Assembly: GCF_024648825.1 (NCBI RefSeq)
Contig: NZ_JANBBE010000006.1
Coordinates: forward strand, 186,001-250,000
From: Lentzea californiensis
Lineage (GTDB): Bacteria; Actinomycetota; Actinomycetes; Mycobacteriales; Pseudonocardiaceae
Length of the DNA stretch: 64,000 nt
Direction: 5' to 3'
Made by a program: the position numbers and the translations under genes. This document shows positions 62,502-64,000 of the stretch, in pieces. Under the pieces are notes generated by a model. That model made no database searches. It saw nothing but the letters and a program-made list of their open reading frames with translations, and had not been told where the DNA came from. Positions within the stretch are counted from its first letter, which is position 1, and the number at the start of each line of letters is the position of its first letter.

Positions 62502-63773
62502 GTGATCACGCGCAGAACACCCCTCGTGGCCATCTTCGTCGCCGTGCTCGCCCTCGCCGGCGTCGTGCCGGCGACACCGGCGTCCGCCGCGTCGCTGGTG
62601 GAGGTGACCGGCTTCGGCGACAACCCCGGCGGGATGCGCATGCACCTCTACGTGCCGGACATCCGCCCGGCCAAGCCGGCGGTCGTCGTCGCCATGCACG
62701 GCTGCGGCGGCTCCGGTCCCGGCTTCTACTCGGGAAGCGAGTTCGGCTCACTCGCCGACCGGCACGGGTTCGTCGTCATCTACCCGAGCGCGCAACAGGA
62801 AGCCGGGTTCGGCAAGTGCTTCGACACCTGGTCCGACGCGGCCAAGCGGCGCGGTGGCGGAAGCGACCCGGTATCGATCGTGTCGATGGTGACCTACGTC
62901 CAGCAGCGCTACGGCGGTGACCCGGACCGGGTCTTCGCCACCGGGTCGTCCTCCGGCGGCATGATGACCAACGAGATGCTCGCCCTCTACCCGGACGTCT
63001 TCAAGGCGGGCGCGGCGTTCATGGGCGTGCCGTTCCACTGCTTCGCCGGCGCCGCCGACTTCCCGCCCGGCAGCAGCAGGTGCACCGGCAACGGCGGCGC
63101 GAACCGCACCCCGCAGGAGTGGGGCAACTTCGTCCGGCAGGCCTACCCCGGCTACACCGGGCCGCGTCCGCGGATGCAGCTGTGGCACGGCACCGCGGAC
63201 ACGCTCGTCCCGTACTCCTTGCTGCAGGAGCAGGTCGAGCAGTGGACCAACGTGTTCGGCCTGAGCCAGACACCGACGTCCACCGACACCCCGCGGGCCG
63301 GCTGGAACCGCAGCCGCTACGGCGACAAGGTCGAGGCGTACAGCATCCAGGGCGCCGGGCACAGCCTGCCGTCGTCCGGCATGGCCGCCGCGGCCCTCGA
63401 GTTCTTCGGCATCACCGGCGGTGGTGACCCGGACCCGCCGGTTCCGGGCACGTGCAGCGTCAAGGCCACCGTCAACGCCTGGAACAACGGCCTGACCGCG
63501 AGCCTCTCCATCACGAACACCGGCACTGCGGCGATCAACGGCTGGTCGCTCACGTTCACCCTGGCCGACGGGCAGAGGATCACCTCCGGCTGGAACGCCA
63601 CCTACTCGCCGTCCTCCGGCCAGGTCACCGCCCGCAACGCCGGACACAGCGCGACGATCCCGCCCGGCAGGTCCGTCGGCATCGGCTTCCAGGCGGTGCA
63701 CGGCGGGAACACGGCCGCCCCGACCGCGTTCGCGCTCAACGGCACCAGATGCGAACCCGCGGACGGGCGGTGA
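62502..63773 (+). CDS. Secreted CE1-type esterase with C-terminal CBM2
   Basis: GTG 62502 follows GGAGG. A signal peptide (residues 1-29, ending PASA) precedes a PHB-depolymerase/acetylxylan-esterase catalytic domain with the oxyanion region HGCGGSG, nucleophile in GSSSGGMM (about 147-154), Asp in WHGTADTLVPY and His in GAGHSLP. After a Gly/Asp/Pro linker (about 306-317) comes a cellulose-binding CBM2 (CSVKATVNAWNNGLTASLSITNTG...). This 423-residue layout is typical of actinobacterial enzymes that deacetylate plant hemicellulose. Confidence 0.9.
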   Translation: MITRRTPLVAIFVAVLALAGVVPATPASAASLVEVTGFGDNPGGMRMHLYVPDIRPAKPAVVVAMHGCGGSGPGFYSGSEFGSLADRHGFVVIYPSAQQEAGFGKCFDTWSDAAKRRGGGSDPVSIVSMVTYVQQRYGGDPDRVFATGSSSGGMMTNEMLALYPDVFKAGAAFMGVPFHCFAGAADFPPGSSRCTGNGGANRTPQEWGNFVRQAYPGYTGPRPRMQLWHGTADTLVPYSLLQEQVEQWTNVFGLSQTPTSTDTPRAGWNRSRYGDKVEAYSIQGAGHSLPSSGMAAAALEFFGITGGGDPDPPVPGTCSVKATVNAWNNGLTASLSITNTGTAAINGWSLTFTLADGQRITSGWNATYSPSSGQVTARNAGHSATIPPGRSVGIGFQAVHGGNTAAPTAFALNGTRCEPADGR

Positions 63774-63802
63774 ACGAGCCCGCCACCCATTCCAACAGAC
63801 CG

Positions 63803-63832
63803 CCGGCCGAACTGCTCGAGCAGTTCGGCCGG
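63803..63832. terminator. Hairpin after the esterase gene
   Basis: A perfectly self-complementary 30-base sequence (arms CCGGCCGAACTGCTC and complement) lies 30 bp after the esterase stop, a probable terminator. Confidence 0.7.
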
Positions 63833-63867
63833 TTCAAAGCTCCGCTCGCTCTTTCGGACACCCAGGA

Positions 63868-63916
63868 TTGTCATCCTCTCGACGACATCAAGTGTTGTCA
63901 TCGCTCCGACGACGTG
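63868..63916. promoter_or_regulatory. Direct repeats upstream of the Hsp20 gene
   Basis: TTGTCATC is repeated at 63868-63875 and 63895-63902, each followed by CTC(T/C)CGACGAC-like sequence, giving two 22-bp near-copies 27 bp apart. A GTTGACAG element with a downstream TAGAGA follows at about 63934-63950. These may bind a heat-shock repressor. Confidence 0.45.
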
Positions 63917-63968
63917 CTACAACTGAGGTGCGCGTTGACAGCAGTAGAGAACATCGAGGAGGTGCCGG

Positions 63969-64000
63969 ATGTTGATGCGCACTGACCCGTTCCGGGAGCT
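63969..64000 (+). CDS. Hsp20/alpha-crystallin small heat-shock protein, start only
   Basis: ATG 63969 follows GAGGAGGTG. The visible residues MLMRTDPFRE match the conserved N-terminus of actinobacterial Hsp20 proteins. The rest lies beyond the window. Confidence 0.6.
   Translation, partial: MLMRTDPFRE

Overview
The window comes from a high-GC Gram-positive actinomycete, most probably of the Pseudonocardiaceae type (Lentzea, Saccharothrix, Amycolatopsis and relatives). The base composition, the many GTG starts and ATGA/GTGA overlaps, and an AftD/DUF3068/DUF2613 arabinogalactan-type envelope locus all point there. Species cannot be read from the sequence. No rRNA, tRNA, IS element, CRISPR array or prophage was seen.

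Layout. (1) 1-2.6 kb: edge of a probable biosynthetic locus, with the start of an AsnB-type amidotransferase divergent from a stand-alone ketosynthase, followed by a MerR regulator. (2) 2.7-25.4 kb: a stress or energy-reserve island. It holds a glutamine-cyclotransferase-like lipoprotein, a diacylglycerol-kinase-like enzyme, an MFS/membrane/DUF6325 operon, DUF2252, a class II glutamine amidotransferase, a tandem universal stress protein, a patatin lipase, three glycoside hydrolases (GH63-like, GH13, GH15), AI-2E and DUF7144 membrane proteins, a DUF1269 protein, a Vms1/eRF1-like protein with a coiled-coil partner, a small membrane peptide and a large LuxR-family (LAL) regulator. Every upstream region between 3.5 and 22.4 kb carries at least one copy of a palindrome close to TCACCCG-N3-CGGGTGA, so the island looks like one regulon. 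(3) 25.6-31.8 kb: redox enzymes (AKR, three SDR/NAD-binding proteins) paired with LysR and TetR regulators, two with clear operators. (4) 31.8-49.7 kb: cell-envelope cluster with a secreted propeller-like protein, two DUF3068 proteins around an amidase homologue that has lost its catalytic motifs, a methyltransferase, a GT4 glycosyltransferase, a condensation-type acyltransferase, an unannotated 55-residue DUF2613 protein, two polytopic glycosyltransferases (one AftD), a flippase, a second methyltransferase and a VWA protein. Five upstream regions here carry YTAC-N6-GTAR. (5) 49.8-56 kb: N-terminally truncated Clp ATPase, DUF1963, SnoaL and NIPSNAP proteins, a DMT-type membrane protein, a 49-residue peptide with an internal repeat, a decayed gene and a DUF4241-like gene. 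(6) 56.1-60.0 kb: a compact five-gene operon. A membrane protein and its neighbour share a GG[IV]SNVGNQA[IV]G motif, and the operon ends in a LexA paralogue whose catalytic lysine is replaced by arginine. This is the best candidate for an undescribed system. (7) 60-64 kb: sigma-factor gene scar, a SnoaL/TetR pair under a 45-bp inverted repeat, a membrane protein, a secreted esterase with CBM2, and the start of an Hsp20 gene.

Working together (inference): the island would couple stress sensing to glycogen/trehalose-type glucan turnover, lipid signalling and stress proteins. The envelope cluster builds and exports arabinan-containing glycans. The 56-60 kb operon looks like a membrane sensor, adaptor and repressor module.
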